Source: an uncultured Saprospiraceae bacterium
GTDB lineage: Bacteria > Bacteroidota > Bacteroidia > Chitinophagales > Saprospiraceae
Direction: 5' to 3'
Assembly (NCBI GenBank): GCA_938022935.1
Contig: CALIHL010000050.1
Location: 1-44,881 of the forward strand
DNA: 44,881 nucleotides
Shown: positions 17,763 through 27,500 of the stretch, one piece after another
Position numbering within the stretch: position 1 is the first letter of the stretch
Layout: the number at the start of each line of letters is the position of its first letter
Translations under genes and position numbers: made by a program
Notes under the pieces: generated by a model
Database searches by the model: none
What the model was told of the DNA's origin: nothing
What the model saw: the letters and a program-made list of their open reading frames with translations, nothing else

Positions 17763-19403
17763 TTACCTATAAAGTCCCTTCCTATCAGGGAAGCGTTTTG
17801 CTAAGCGTAGTTTAAGATCGGTTAGCCATCCTCTCTGATCGATAGTGGATATCCTATTGAATATTTCTCTGGTGAAGTCCTGTGCATGTGCACCAAAGTG
17901 ATCTGTGACATACTCCTCGATCGTCAAGTAGAATAGCTCTTTGCATTGTTCAGGTTGTTGCTCTGCTAATACTTCATCAAATCTCCTAAGTAAAGACCAT
18001 GACAAGTTGGACTTCAATTGTTTGATGGCTTCGTCTATTTCCTCACATTCGATCAAGAATGAGATCAGAAGGTATTCGCTGTTAGATTTTTCAATCTCTT
18101 TTATAATATTTCCTCTGGTTTCTTTCCAATTAGAAGCGTTCTCTCTTATGAAGGTTAAGAAGGCAGAGTCTTTGTATTTTATATAATAGGTTATAGACTG
18201 AGCAATCAACTCTTTCTTGTTCTTCCTGGTAACTAAAAGACTTTCTATAATTGCTTTTGATAGCGGATGGCTTAGATTTTTTTGCGCATAAAACAATTGC
18301 ATCGTTGACTGGCAAGCGGGTAGACCACTATATGAGATCAAGTATTGTATGATACGATAGCACTCTTGTAAATCTTTGACATTGATCAACTTGATCCTTT
18401 CTTCTTCAGAATCAGTGATCAGTAACTCAAGCATCTTTATAAAGTAGTAGGAGTTGTAGTCACCATCAATATGTCTATCCAAATAGTAGGTGATCATCTC
18501 TTGGATGTGCCCATTGCTATTGTCAGATAGATAGTACTGCATCCAAAGGTCTTTCTCCTCCTTGAGTGCGGCTGATATGTACGAAGTCCTTAGTAGTTCT
18601 GCAAGTTGATTGGTGATACCATCTTTGTACTCTGGTGCTTCGATGAGCTTGTAGACTTCTATATAGTTCTTAAGAAGTAGTTTGTGGAGTCTGTAAAAAC
18701 GCGCGTTATCATTCTTAAGATGAAACTTGATGTAAAACGACTTTTTCAATAGTAGAAATGCAAACTCGTATGCTTCAATAAAATCACTTTGCGCGATCAA
18801 GTTTTTAAAATGATTGAGCAGCTCTTCCGTGATATCTATAAAGGCTCTTAGCTTGCTGGCTTGTACTTTTTCGTTTGCTTTGGTTAGTACAGGGAAGGTT
18901 GATTCTATAAATGGGGCGAGTTGATCTGTTGATATCTTTTCGATAAATCGAGCTTGTAGCAAAAGCTTAAAGTTCTTGTCACTCTTAGCTTTTGCCAAAA
19001 CGAAAGTTTTCAACTCGTCGGCAGATATCTGATTTATGAAACTGTTGAGATCAAAAGAAGTGGTTCTTCTTTTCGTTACTGTTCTTGCTTTTCGTTCTAG
19101 CTTCTTCTTTTCAAGGTTTTTACGAAGCTTGATTAAGGTTGCTACAAGGTGAGGGCACATCTGCTCTTTCGAAAAGATGCTACAGTTACAAGAGCAATAC
19201 TTAAGCTTACTTCTTTTTACCTCAGCGACCACAGAGAAGTGCATGTTATTATCCACAACAGTTGCTTCCCACTCTTTGTCTTTATTTTGGCTTAAGCCAC
19301 TGATTTGCTCCGCATCAGATATTTCTTCTGAAGCGAGATAGATCTCTTCGGGGACTTTTGTCTCAAGAAGACTGATGTCTATATTGTCGTATGCGCTTTT
19401 CAT
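17763..19403 (-). CDS. SWIM zinc-finger domain protein
   Basis: The 546-residue protein has an N-terminal SWIM zinc finger, with Cys70, Cys72, Cys83 and His85 in KYCSCNC...MCPHL. A basic stretch follows (about 95-115, KKKLERKARTVTKRR). The remainder (about 115-546) is helical, with many paired-helix segments resembling alpha-solenoid repeats and no recognisable enzyme motif. SWIM domains bind DNA or proteins and in Bacteroidota often occur next to or fused with SNF2-type helicases; no helicase is adjacent here. It sits upstream of pgmB on the same strand but pgmB has its own promoter. The function is unknown. Confidence 0.82.
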   Translation of the reverse strand: MKSAYDNIDISLLETKVPEEIYLASEEISDAEQISGLSQNKDKEWEATVVDNNMHFSVVAEVKRSKLKYCSCNCSIFSKEQMCPHLVATLIKLRKNLEKKKLERKARTVTKRRTTSFDLNSFINQISADELKTFVLAKAKSDKNFKLLLQARFIEKISTDQLAPFIESTFPVLTKANEKVQASKLRAFIDITEELLNHFKNLIAQSDFIEAYEFAFLLLKKSFYIKFHLKNDNARFYRLHKLLLKNYIEVYKLIEAPEYKDGITNQLAELLRTSYISAALKEEKDLWMQYYLSDNSNGHIQEMITYYLDRHIDGDYNSYYFIKMLELLITDSEEERIKLINVKDLQECYRIIQYLISYSGLPACQSTMQLFYAQKNLSHPLSKAIIESLLVTRKNKKELIAQSITYYIKYKDSAFLTFIRENASNWKETRGNIIKEIEKSNSEYLLISFLIECEEIDEAIKQLKSNLSWSLLRRFDEVLAEQQPEQCKELFYLTIEEYVTDHFGAHAQDFTREIFNRISTIDQRGWLTDLKLRLAKRFPDRKGLYR

Positions 19404-19610
19404 TGGGTTGAAGTCAGGAGGGTCGGATTTCTCAAATAAATGGCTTTTTTGATTGAAAATTGGTGGAACTTCTCAAGGTAGGTTATTAGAGCCCGATTGC
19501 ATAGAATAAGTGCTGAAACTTAGTGTTAAGGTTGTTATAGCCCTCTAATCTGCTTTTATGTTCAACAATAAATAGGAACTTTGTCGATATTGGGATTCAT
19601 TATGTTTTAG

Positions 19611-20099
19611 ATGAAAAGAATATTCTTTATCAGACATGCTAAGTCGAGTTGGGCTGATTTTAATTTATCAGACATAGATCGACCTTTGAATAAGCGAGGC
19701 CATCGCGATGCACCATTCATGGCAAAGAAGTTATCTGCGATCATACCGGCGGTAGATCTTATCATCTGTAGTCCAGCTCGTCGAGCCCAAGAGACTCACA
19801 CTTACTTCTCATCGCACATAAAGAGCAAGGAGACGCAAACACTTAGTCATGTATATCATGCGGCAGAGCATACACTTGTTGATGTGATTCATGATATTGA
19901 TCCGTCTTATGAGACTGCTTTGATATTTGGACACAATCCCGGTTTCTCCATGATACACGATCGCTTTAGTCATGACTATATCGATAACCTACCTACTTGT
20001 GGCATCTTCGAATTGCGCATAGATAGTGAATGGGCTGATGCGGATACAACCAATACAATCGTTGGGCATCTTATCTATCCAAAATTATACTTGTCGTGA
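19611..20099 (+). CDS. SixA-like histidine phosphatase
   Basis: The 162-residue cytoplasmic protein belongs to the histidine phosphatase (phosphoglycerate mutase-like) superfamily. The RHAKSSW motif carries the catalytic His9. The DIDRPLNKRGHRDAP segment, the CSPARRAQET segment and the second histidine in LIFGHNPGF complete the active site. Proteins of this size and pattern resemble SixA, which dephosphorylates histidine phosphotransfer proteins in E. coli, but many homologues have other substrates. Its stop overlaps the GTG start of the next gene (GTGA), so they are translationally coupled, and a response regulator/kinase pair follows in the same direction. Confidence 0.88.
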   Translation: MKRIFFIRHAKSSWADFNLSDIDRPLNKRGHRDAPFMAKKLSAIIPAVDLIICSPARRAQETHTYFSSHIKSKETQTLSHVYHAAEHTLVDVIHDIDPSYETALIFGHNPGFSMIHDRFSHDYIDNLPTCGIFELRIDSEWADADTTNTIVGHLIYPKLYLS

Positions 20100-20416
20100 G
20101 ATATTTAATAGCTGGTCTACTATTGCTATCATTTATCGGTTGTCAACGATCTGAAATGAAAATCTTGACTGAGGATGAAGTTGCCAATGTATTGGTTGAC
20201 TTGACGATATCAGACCAAGTTATCACCCTTCATCACGTACACGAACGGGATAGCATAAGAGAACTGTTGATGGAGAGTTTGCTTAAGATTCACGATTTGG
20301 ACAGAGCGGAGCTCGACTCTAACTTGTACATTTATATGTCGGACTTTGAAAGATTCGCTAAAGTCAATGAAGTTATACAAGCCAAGATTGACTCATTGTT
20401 GCTGGAAGAGCAGTAA
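20096..20416 (+). CDS. DUF4296-domain lipoprotein
   Basis: The 106-residue protein starts at a GTG that overlaps the upstream stop. Its lipoprotein signal ends at Cys16 (LLLLSFIGC). The mature part is helical and acidic, with LTEDEVANVLVDLTISDQV near the start and a C-terminal coiled helix. This is the DUF4296 pattern, a small Bacteroidota-specific lipoprotein family of unknown function. It probably belongs to one transcript with the SixA-like phosphatase and the following two-component genes (23-base gap). Confidence 0.75.
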   Translation: MRYLIAGLLLLSFIGCQRSEMKILTEDEVANVLVDLTISDQVITLHHVHERDSIRELLMESLLKIHDLDRAELDSNLYIYMSDFERFAKVNEVIQAKIDSLLLEEQ

Positions 20417-20439
20417 AAGAAAAATCACTAAAACACCCA

Positions 20440-21132
20440 ATGAAAAAGGAAATCAAAATACTCTTAGTCGATGATGAGCCAGATATACTGGAGTTCTTAA
20501 GTTATAACCTAACCAAAGAAGGTTATAACTTAAGAACTGCTAAGAGTGGTAAGAAAGCACTTAAGATTGTAAGTTCATGGGTTCCAGAGTTGATCATTAT
20601 GGATCTGATGATGCCAGAGATGGATGGGATAGAACTGTGCGGTTTGATAAGAGAGGATGCTACATTAGATAAAACTTTAGTCGTCTTCTTAACCGCTCGA
20701 GGGGAGTCGTTTACAGAGATTACGGCTTTGGATAGTGGTGCAGATGACTACATCACAAAACCAATCAAGCCTAATCTTCTTAAGAGTAAGATAAAAGCCA
20801 TCCTCAGAAGACATATAACGACTCAGTCTGGTGAGTTAGAAGAGCAAGCCCTATTGACCTTTGGTGATCTAATCATAGACAGAGATGAGTTTAAGGTAAC
20901 TGTTGGTGATAAGGATATGAACCTCGCAAAGAAGGAATTTGAGTTGTTGACACTGCTCACTTCTAAACCTGGTAAGGTTTTTAAGAGAGAAGAAATCTTA
21001 CGAAAGGTGTGGGGCAAAGATGTAATCGTAGGAGATAGAACTATTGACGTGCATATCAGAAAGCTCAGAGAGAAGATCGGTAAGTCTTACATCAAAACGC
21101 TGAAAGGCGTGGGTTACAAATTCAAATATTGA
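20440..21132 (+). CDS. OmpR/PhoB-family response regulator
   Basis: The 230-residue protein has a receiver domain (about 5-120) with Asp11-Asp12, phospho-acceptor Asp55 (LIIMDLMMPEMDG), a conserved Thr in FLTARGES, and Lys in DDYITKPIKP. A C-terminal winged-helix DNA-binding domain (about 130-230) carries LAKKEFELL, REEILRKVWG, RTIDVHIRKLREKIG and KTLKGVGYKF. The histidine kinase follows four bases later, so they form a cognate pair, PhoB/PhoR-like in layout. The coding sequence for residues 18-33 contains a perfect 19-bp inverted repeat with a 9-base loop. The regulated genes are unknown. Confidence 0.95.
   Translation: MKKEIKILLVDDEPDILEFLSYNLTKEGYNLRTAKSGKKALKIVSSWVPELIIMDLMMPEMDGIELCGLIREDATLDKTLVVFLTARGESFTEITALDSGADDYITKPIKPNLLKSKIKAILRRHITTQSGELEEQALLTFGDLIIDRDEFKVTVGDKDMNLAKKEFELLTLLTSKPGKVFKREEILRKVWGKDVIVGDRTIDVHIRKLREKIGKSYIKTLKGVGYKFKY
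20492..20538. repeat. Perfect 19-bp inverted repeat inside the response-regulator CDS
   Basis: The left arm AGTTCTTAAGTTATAACCT (20492-20510) and the right arm AGGTTATAACTTAAGAACT (20520-20538) are exact reverse complements, separated by aaccaaaga. The structure starts 52 bases after the ATG. It also contains two copies of the palindrome GTTATAAC (20501-20508 and 20522-20529) whose centres are 21 bp apart, two helical turns. Confidence 0.95.
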
Positions 21133-21136
21133 AGAA

Positions 21137-22189
21137 TTGATTAAGAATGTAACAGTACGACAGCTCACATTTGTATTGACTCTTATACTGGGTGTCATCA
21201 ACTTCGTGTCTCTGTTTATACTTTATGCTTCAGGATCTAACACACAGCAACTATCTAAGTTAACATGGGGAGTTGTCTTTGTCGCTTCACTTATTGTGAT
21301 CTACTTCATCGTCAAGTATTTTGTTGAGTACTTCGTCTTTAGAAAGATTCGTCTTATTTATAAAATGATTGATGCTGGCAAAAGGAATAAGCTCCCTCGT
21401 GCAAGTGGATTATTTGATGATAAATCAATCGCGGCTGTTAATGACGAGGTTATAGAATGGGCACAAAAAAGAGAGAATGAGATCGAACACCTTACGAAGC
21501 TCGAAGACTATCGTCGTTCCTTCTTGGGTAACATCTCACATGAGCTAAAGACACCTATTTTCTCTCTCCAAGGCTACATACATACGCTCATAGAAGGAGG
21601 CATTTATGATGAGGCCATCAATATGAAGTACCTCAAAAAGGCTTCTAAAAACATACAGCGATTAGAAAAGATAGTCGATGACCTCGAAGAAATCAACCAA
21701 CTCCAGTCAGGCCAAATCACACTTGACTTCAAGACCTTCAGCATCAGAGAGCTTGTGTTAGAGGTCTTTGATGACCTAACGTTCATGGCAGATGCAGAAG
21801 GTACTAAGTTGGTGATCACTAAAGAATCGAAAGACTTTAAGGTGATGGCTGATCGTAATAGAATCACTCAAGTACTGCTCAATCTCGTTGCCAATGCCAT
21901 CAAGTATGGTAAGTCAAATGGCAAAGTACAATTGAGTTTTTACGATGTTGCGGATAAAGTATTAGTGGAAGTAGAAGATGATGGGCCCGGGATAGAAGGC
22001 AAACATCTTAATCACCTGTTTGATCGTTTTTATCGCGTGGACGAAGGGCGCAGTAGAAAGCATGGAGGATCTGGCTTAGGGTTATCTATCGTAAAGCACA
22101 TCATGGAAGCACATGATCAAACTGTCTCGGCACGTAGTGTAGTGGGAGAAGGTACAACGCTTGGGATAACATTGGATCGAGCGAAGTAA
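21137..22189 (+). CDS. Sensor histidine kinase (PhoR-like)
   Basis: The 350-residue inner-membrane kinase starts at TTG, four bases after the response regulator stop. Two transmembrane helices (about 11-32 and 43-65) are separated by only about ten residues, so there is almost no periplasmic sensor. A short linker leads to the dimerisation/phosphoacceptor box NISHELKTPIFSLQGY (His135). The ATPase domain has the N box NLVANAIKYGK and the G boxes DDGPGIEG and HGGSGLGLSIV. There is no PAS domain. The small periplasmic loop suggests sensing within the membrane or through a partner, such as the upstream lipoprotein (inference). Confidence 0.93.
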   Translation: MIKNVTVRQLTFVLTLILGVINFVSLFILYASGSNTQQLSKLTWGVVFVASLIVIYFIVKYFVEYFVFRKIRLIYKMIDAGKRNKLPRASGLFDDKSIAAVNDEVIEWAQKRENEIEHLTKLEDYRRSFLGNISHELKTPIFSLQGYIHTLIEGGIYDEAINMKYLKKASKNIQRLEKIVDDLEEINQLQSGQITLDFKTFSIRELVLEVFDDLTFMADAEGTKLVITKESKDFKVMADRNRITQVLLNLVANAIKYGKSNGKVQLSFYDVADKVLVEVEDDGPGIEGKHLNHLFDRFYRVDEGRSRKHGGSGLGLSIVKHIMEAHDQTVSARSVVGEGTTLGITLDRAK

Positions 22190-22194
22190 CTTGT

Positions 22195-23469
22195 TTAGTC
22201 CGCATTATTTCCTGCAAAAACGACTTTGCGGTCAGCAAAAGGAACAGCTTGTAGCTCATCTATCAACTCCGTGGTCTCTGCAAAAAACTCCGGTAACTCA
22301 CTATCATCCATCGGATTCAGTGGAGGAAAGTTTTCCCTTCTATGATCAACTTGACGACCATTTTTCCAGAATCTAAAACAAACATGAGGTCCAGTCGCCA
22401 ATCCTGTTGATCCTACATAACCAATCGTCTGACCTTGCTTTACACGAGTTCCTCTTTTTACATTTCGTGCAAAACGGCTCATGTGCAGATATTGTGTCTG
22501 ATAAGTCTTATCATGTTTTATCTTGACATAGTTACCATTGCCTTTTGTGTATGAGCGATGCGTTACCACACCATCCGCAACTGCCATGATAGCTGTCCCT
22601 GTCGCTGCTGCGTAGTCAGTGCCCAAATGCGCCTTTCTTCTTTTTAACACCGGATGAAACCTATTGCGATTAAAAGCAGATGAGATCCTTGAATAGCGAA
22701 GGGGGGCGTTTAAGAAAGTCTTTTTGTTAGGAGAACCATTCTGATCATAGTAACCTTTGTATTTGTCATTCTCGTAGTAGAACCCATATCGAAGGTACTC
22801 GCCAGATTTATATGCGGCAGACAGAATCTTGCCAGTCGATGTAGGTTTGCCCTCAACGTAGATGCGCTCATAGACAAGCTTAAACTGATCACCAGGCTGC
22901 GCTGCGTGAAAGTTCACCTGAGCGATGGCATCTTCCATCTTATCTACCAATGCTACATCAAATCCTTGGTCCATCATGGCATTCCAAAGAGAAGAGTTGA
23001 CAACTCCTGATGCTGACTCTACACAGACTTCATATGGAACTTCATGTTTGGATACGCATACTTCTCCACCAAAATCGAACTTCACAAATTGCAGCAAACT
23101 CGGCTTATATATAAATCCTGATGGATCTGCACATTCATCATCTTTGATAAAAGTTATGTTCTTGCCAGATCTAATCTTTCTTAAGCTAAAGACATCCTCA
23201 GCTTCTCGTTCCAGAGCGAGGATCTTATCGAAGTCAACTCCAAAACTCATAAGGATGTCTCCCATGAAAGCATTGGGTTTGATTTTGAAGTCTTGGAAAA
23301 CTACATCTTGGACGTCTAAGCCATATTTTAAAACCTTAGGCTTAACTATGGATGCTTCCGCTATGCCTTGGTTGACTGATGTGGTTTGATGCTTCTGACC
23401 ATTGTATACGAATAATCCTCCGATTAGGATAGTAGCTACAAGGATTAATTTAGTTGCGTGTTTATTCAC
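22195..23469 (-). CDS. M23-family peptidoglycan endopeptidase-like protein, HxC variant
   Basis: The 424-residue protein has an N-terminal membrane anchor or uncleaved signal (about 7-25), a non-catalytic domain (about 50-265) resembling the substrate-gating regions of membrane M23 peptidases, and a LytM domain (about 275-385). The metal-site motif HLGTDYAA and the catalytic His in TQYLHMSRF are present. The usual GPHxHF is GPHVCFRFW here, so the second His of HxH is Cys. Cys could still bind zinc. The family cuts peptide bonds in the cell wall. It converges on the histidine kinase with a 5-base gap and is divergent from folP. Confidence 0.9.
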   Translation of the reverse strand: MNKHATKLILVATILIGGLFVYNGQKHQTTSVNQGIAEASIVKPKVLKYGLDVQDVVFQDFKIKPNAFMGDILMSFGVDFDKILALEREAEDVFSLRKIRSGKNITFIKDDECADPSGFIYKPSLLQFVKFDFGGEVCVSKHEVPYEVCVESASGVVNSSLWNAMMDQGFDVALVDKMEDAIAQVNFHAAQPGDQFKLVYERIYVEGKPTSTGKILSAAYKSGEYLRYGFYYENDKYKGYYDQNGSPNKKTFLNAPLRYSRISSAFNRNRFHPVLKRRKAHLGTDYAAATGTAIMAVADGVVTHRSYTKGNGNYVKIKHDKTYQTQYLHMSRFARNVKRGTRVKQGQTIGYVGSTGLATGPHVCFRFWKNGRQVDHRRENFPPLNPMDDSELPEFFAETTELIDELQAVPFADRKVVFAGNNAD

Positions 23470-23520
23470 TTGTTGGATTTACGTTTTCAGTCTTTATTGG
23501 GGTTTGACAATCCAGCTTAA

Positions 23521-23536
23521 TTACACTTCCGTAAAT
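23521..23536. promoter_or_regulatory. Putative promoter/operator motif in the M23-folP divergent region
   Basis: TTACACTTCCGTAAAT carries TTAC and GTAA in inverted orientation around six bases. On the plus strand a TTG (in gtttgaca, about 23512) lies upstream at a distance compatible with a -33 element. It resembles motifs at 5244 (porX) and 33501 (galM). It could serve folP, the M23 gene, or both. Confidence 0.45.
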
Positions 23537-23584
23537 ATAATAAAGCTTTTCTTTGTGACCTCATTAATTTTTTGAGTCAGTCAA

Positions 23585-24427
23585 GTGGATAAGAATAGTC
23601 TAATACTACGAGGGGAATCAGGGTTGATGGATCTATCATCTCCTAAGGTTATGGGGATTATTAATCTTACACCTGATTCGTTCTTTAGTGGCAGTCGGGC
23701 TATGCAGATCGATCATGTCATGTCTCAAGTAGATACAATGATTGCCGAAGGAGTTGATATGATAGACTTCGGTGGTATGTCAACCAGACCTGGGGCCACT
23801 GAGCCAACGGTATCGGAGGAGTTGGATAGGCTGATTAGTCCGATTATGGCAGTGAGAGCGGCTCATCCTGAGCTATGGATATCCATCGATACTTATAGGT
23901 CTGAAGTCCTTAAGGAGTGTTTAGATCTTAAGATTGATATGGTCAATGATATCAGTGCTGGGCAGATGGACGATGCCTTTTTAAGTCTCGTGGCTCGATC
24001 TCGTCTGCCATATATCTTAATGCATATGCAAGGGCAACCGCAAAATATGCAAGCTAACCCAACTTACGACGACGTAGTACTCGATATAATAAAGAGGCTG
24101 GATAAGGATCATCACCGATGCCGAGCTCTTGGGATCTCTCAGATTGTTATTGATCCGGGATTTGGATTTGGCAAAAGCCAAAAAGATAACTATAAGCTGC
24201 TAAAGAATCTCGGTTCATTTAAGATATTAGACTTACCCATCCTAGTAGGTATATCCAGAAAGTCTATGATCCATAAGACGCTTGGGATCAAGGCTGATCA
24301 AGCACTCAATGGCACAACCGCTTTGCATATGGAAGCACTCAATAATGGAGCATCTATACTCCGTGTTCACGATGTAAAAGAGGCTAAGGAGTGCATCCAG
24401 CTGTGGCAAATGCTCAATGATGTATAG
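23585..24427 (+). CDS. folP: Dihydropteroate synthase
   Basis: The 280-residue TIM-barrel enzyme joins 6-hydroxymethyl-dihydropterin diphosphate with p-aminobenzoate in folate synthesis and is the target of sulfonamides. Family hallmarks: KVMGIINLTPDSFFSG, DFGGMSTRPGA, SIDTYRSEV, VNDISAGQMD, IDPGFGFGKSQKDN and VGISRKSMI. The start is GTG; a frame check of the upstream TTG shows it is out of frame, and the family N-terminus fits. It stands alone between the divergent M23 gene and tamB, without neighbouring folate genes. Confidence 0.96.
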   Translation: MDKNSLILRGESGLMDLSSPKVMGIINLTPDSFFSGSRAMQIDHVMSQVDTMIAEGVDMIDFGGMSTRPGATEPTVSEELDRLISPIMAVRAAHPELWISIDTYRSEVLKECLDLKIDMVNDISAGQMDDAFLSLVARSRLPYILMHMQGQPQNMQANPTYDDVVLDIIKRLDKDHHRCRALGISQIVIDPGFGFGKSQKDNYKLLKNLGSFKILDLPILVGISRKSMIHKTLGIKADQALNGTTALHMEALNNGASILRVHDVKEAKECIQLWQMLNDV

Positions 24428-24520
24428 AATTAGTTTAAAGTCACGTTAAACACTGGTATATGTGGAGTAATTATGGCGTATTTTTGGTTATAGATTTAGT
24501 ATAAATCTTTCAGACGTACT

Positions 24521-27500
24521 TTGAGCGAAAAGAAAAATATCAATTGGTCTTCTATATGTCTTCGGATAATCATATATCTCTTGATATTCTTTATCCTTCT
24601 TATTGGTATTCTTCACCTTCCCACAGTTCAAACGAAGATTATCAATTCTGTTCTGGGCAACATCTCTAACTCTGTCAATGGGACCGTTTCAATAAAACGA
24701 TCAGAGGTCAATATATATCAAGGTATCGTCCTTGAAGATATCTTATTAGCAGGTGTAGAGGGAGATACTATAATGACTCTCAATTCGGCTAAAATAAGTC
24801 CACGCAATACTGTCGTTTCCTTAATTAATAATGCTTTGTTCGGTAATGATATCGAACTAAGTGATATCTTATTAGATGGAGCAAACTTGCGCATAAAGCG
24901 AAGTATAGGAGATGATTACTTAAACATTGAGAATTTTTTCAATCAAGATAGACCTAAAAGCGAACCTAAGACAGCTGGGTCTACACCCAAAATATCTTCG
25001 CTTCGATTTAGAGACTTTCAAGTCCGCTTTGATGATGAAGTAGAAGGGGAGCTAATTGAAGGAGCCTTCAAGTCTTTCGAGATTGATATTACTGAGTTTG
25101 ACTTGCGATCTGAAGGTATAATCGATATAAAACGAGTTGTTTTGATCGAGCCTAAGATCTCTTATGAGCAAAGGCCTATTGACAATTCCATCGTACCCGA
25201 TACTACGACTACGAGCTCGACAAATGATGAGTCGAAGTTGCCATTGATCAACATTGACTTACTTTCAATGATAGAAGGTCATGTGGATCTGAAGCCATTG
25301 AAAGGTAAAAGAATTGAGGGACGTGACTTAGACCTTACATTGAGTGATGTTACGTTGAAAGGCATAACCGAATGGGATCTCATTCTTGAAAAGCTATCTG
25401 GTAGATTGGATCAAAATAGAATCTCATATGCCTCTGTAAAAAATGTAAAACGATCTGAGGGTGGCATAGATCTAAAAGATGCTCATGTTAATATCAATAA
25501 CAGTAATCTCAGATTTGATGGAGCTATTGCTGGTGTAAGTGGCCTAATAGATTTGTCAAATACTAAGGCAGATATCGAGATTAGCCCATCTATCGTTTAC
25601 CTTAAAGATCTCTTTGTCTTATCAGATGATATCCGAGATGCTTTTTCGGGAGAACCGATAGCTGATGAACGTATACAAATAGAAGGCTTATTTGAAGTAA
25701 AAAATGATCAGTACATCGGTCAAGATCTTTCATTTTGGTTAGGCGACCAGCATCACTTTGAAGGCAACGTGTCTTTTGAAAAAGCAGATAAGATCGAAGA
25801 GAGTTTGCTTAACGCAAATGTCACAAGACTATTCTCTGATATGAGTGCTCTTGCAAGACTGTCTTCTAAGTTTACGATTCCAAAAGAATTAGAAAGATTA
25901 GAATCAGTAGACTTCTCAGGATCATTTGATGGGTTTCTAAATGACTTCGTTGCGAATGGATTACTAAAAAGCCCTTTAGGACAAGCTAATCTTGATATAA
26001 AATTTGACCTTTCAGGGAATAATGAAGATGCCATATCTTATAATGGCTTCCTGTCTCTTGATAGTTTTGATCTAAAGAAGATGACACTCAATGAGGACTT
26101 TGGTTTCTCAAGTGCACAGGTCAATATTTCAAACGGACATGGCCCAAATCTTTCTAATTCTTCGGCAGACATCAAAGCAGTAATTGACCAGTTTGAATTT
26201 AAAGAGTTTGTATATCGTGATGCTGTTTTTGAAGGTAATCTAAGTAGTCAGGTTATAGACGGTAAGTTTAACATAAGTGACGAAGAGTTAGACTTTAGTT
26301 TTGATGGGGTAGTGGATGCCTCGGATAGTATCCCTGTGTTTGACTTTAAAGTAAGTGCCAACAAGATCAACTTCTGCCAACTAAATCTTACCAAGTTTCC
26401 ATGTGAGTTGGCGTTTACCTCAGATATCAACTTGAGCGGAAAAGATCTAAAGAGTTTAGATGGTACAGCCTTTATCAACCATGCTGTTCTAATCCATGAT
26501 ACTTCTCGATTAGAAATAGAAAAAATAGAGATCACCTCGATACCTGGAGAGAAAGCCAATAGCTTCTCTTTAAGTAGTGATTATGTAGACTTTGATATCC
26601 AAGGGAGGTTTAATTTGTTGAAAGTGTTTCAGAATTCTTTGGATAAGCTGATACAGAATGCAGGCCCTCATAACGAGGTGTGGGGATACAAGATGAAAGG
26701 AGGAGAGGAGATACAGCAAGATTATAGATATAGTGTACTGCTTAAAGACGCAACACCTGTCTTCGAATTTTTAAATATTGATGTTGAGCAAACTGGATTG
26801 GCTTCGATAAGAGGAGGACAGAGTAAGGATAAAGACAAGATAGATTTTAAGGCAGAGATCCCTTTTGTTTCATTCAGTGGTCTTGCAATAGAATCTGCTG
26901 AGATCGAGATGAGTTCTAATGATGAAACATCTTCTTTGACGGCTGACTTCGATAATATTGAAAGAGATGGTATGAAGTTGCCAGAGCTGGACTTTGGAGT
27001 TGCGCTTGCAGATGGAAATGCAGACTGGGACTTGAGCTTTTATCATGATGATAATAATAAAGCGGACTTGTCAGGTACTTCTTCTGTTACGCATGGTGGG
27101 TACTTTACTTATTTTGATGATGAAGATATCATTATAGATAGTAGCAAGTGGGAGATTATCTCCGATAAAGGGATTGGCATTTTCCCAAAGACACTTGATA
27201 TCAAAGGGTTCTCATTATCAGATGGAGAAAGATTTATCGCTCTATCTGATGTTAATAATAAGGGCATCGAAGCTAAGATCAATGATTTTCAATTAGGATT
27301 TATCAATGCAATCATAGATTACGATAAGACAATACTTACGGGGCTTGTGAAGTCTCAAATTACCATCGATAACATCTATGAAGACATAGTACTCGAAGGA
27401 TATTTAAATGTTGATGACTTCAAAGTCAATGGAGATGACTTCGGTAAGTTAGAATTGAAAGCAAAGCGTGGTGTTGATAATGAGAATGTAATCAACATAG

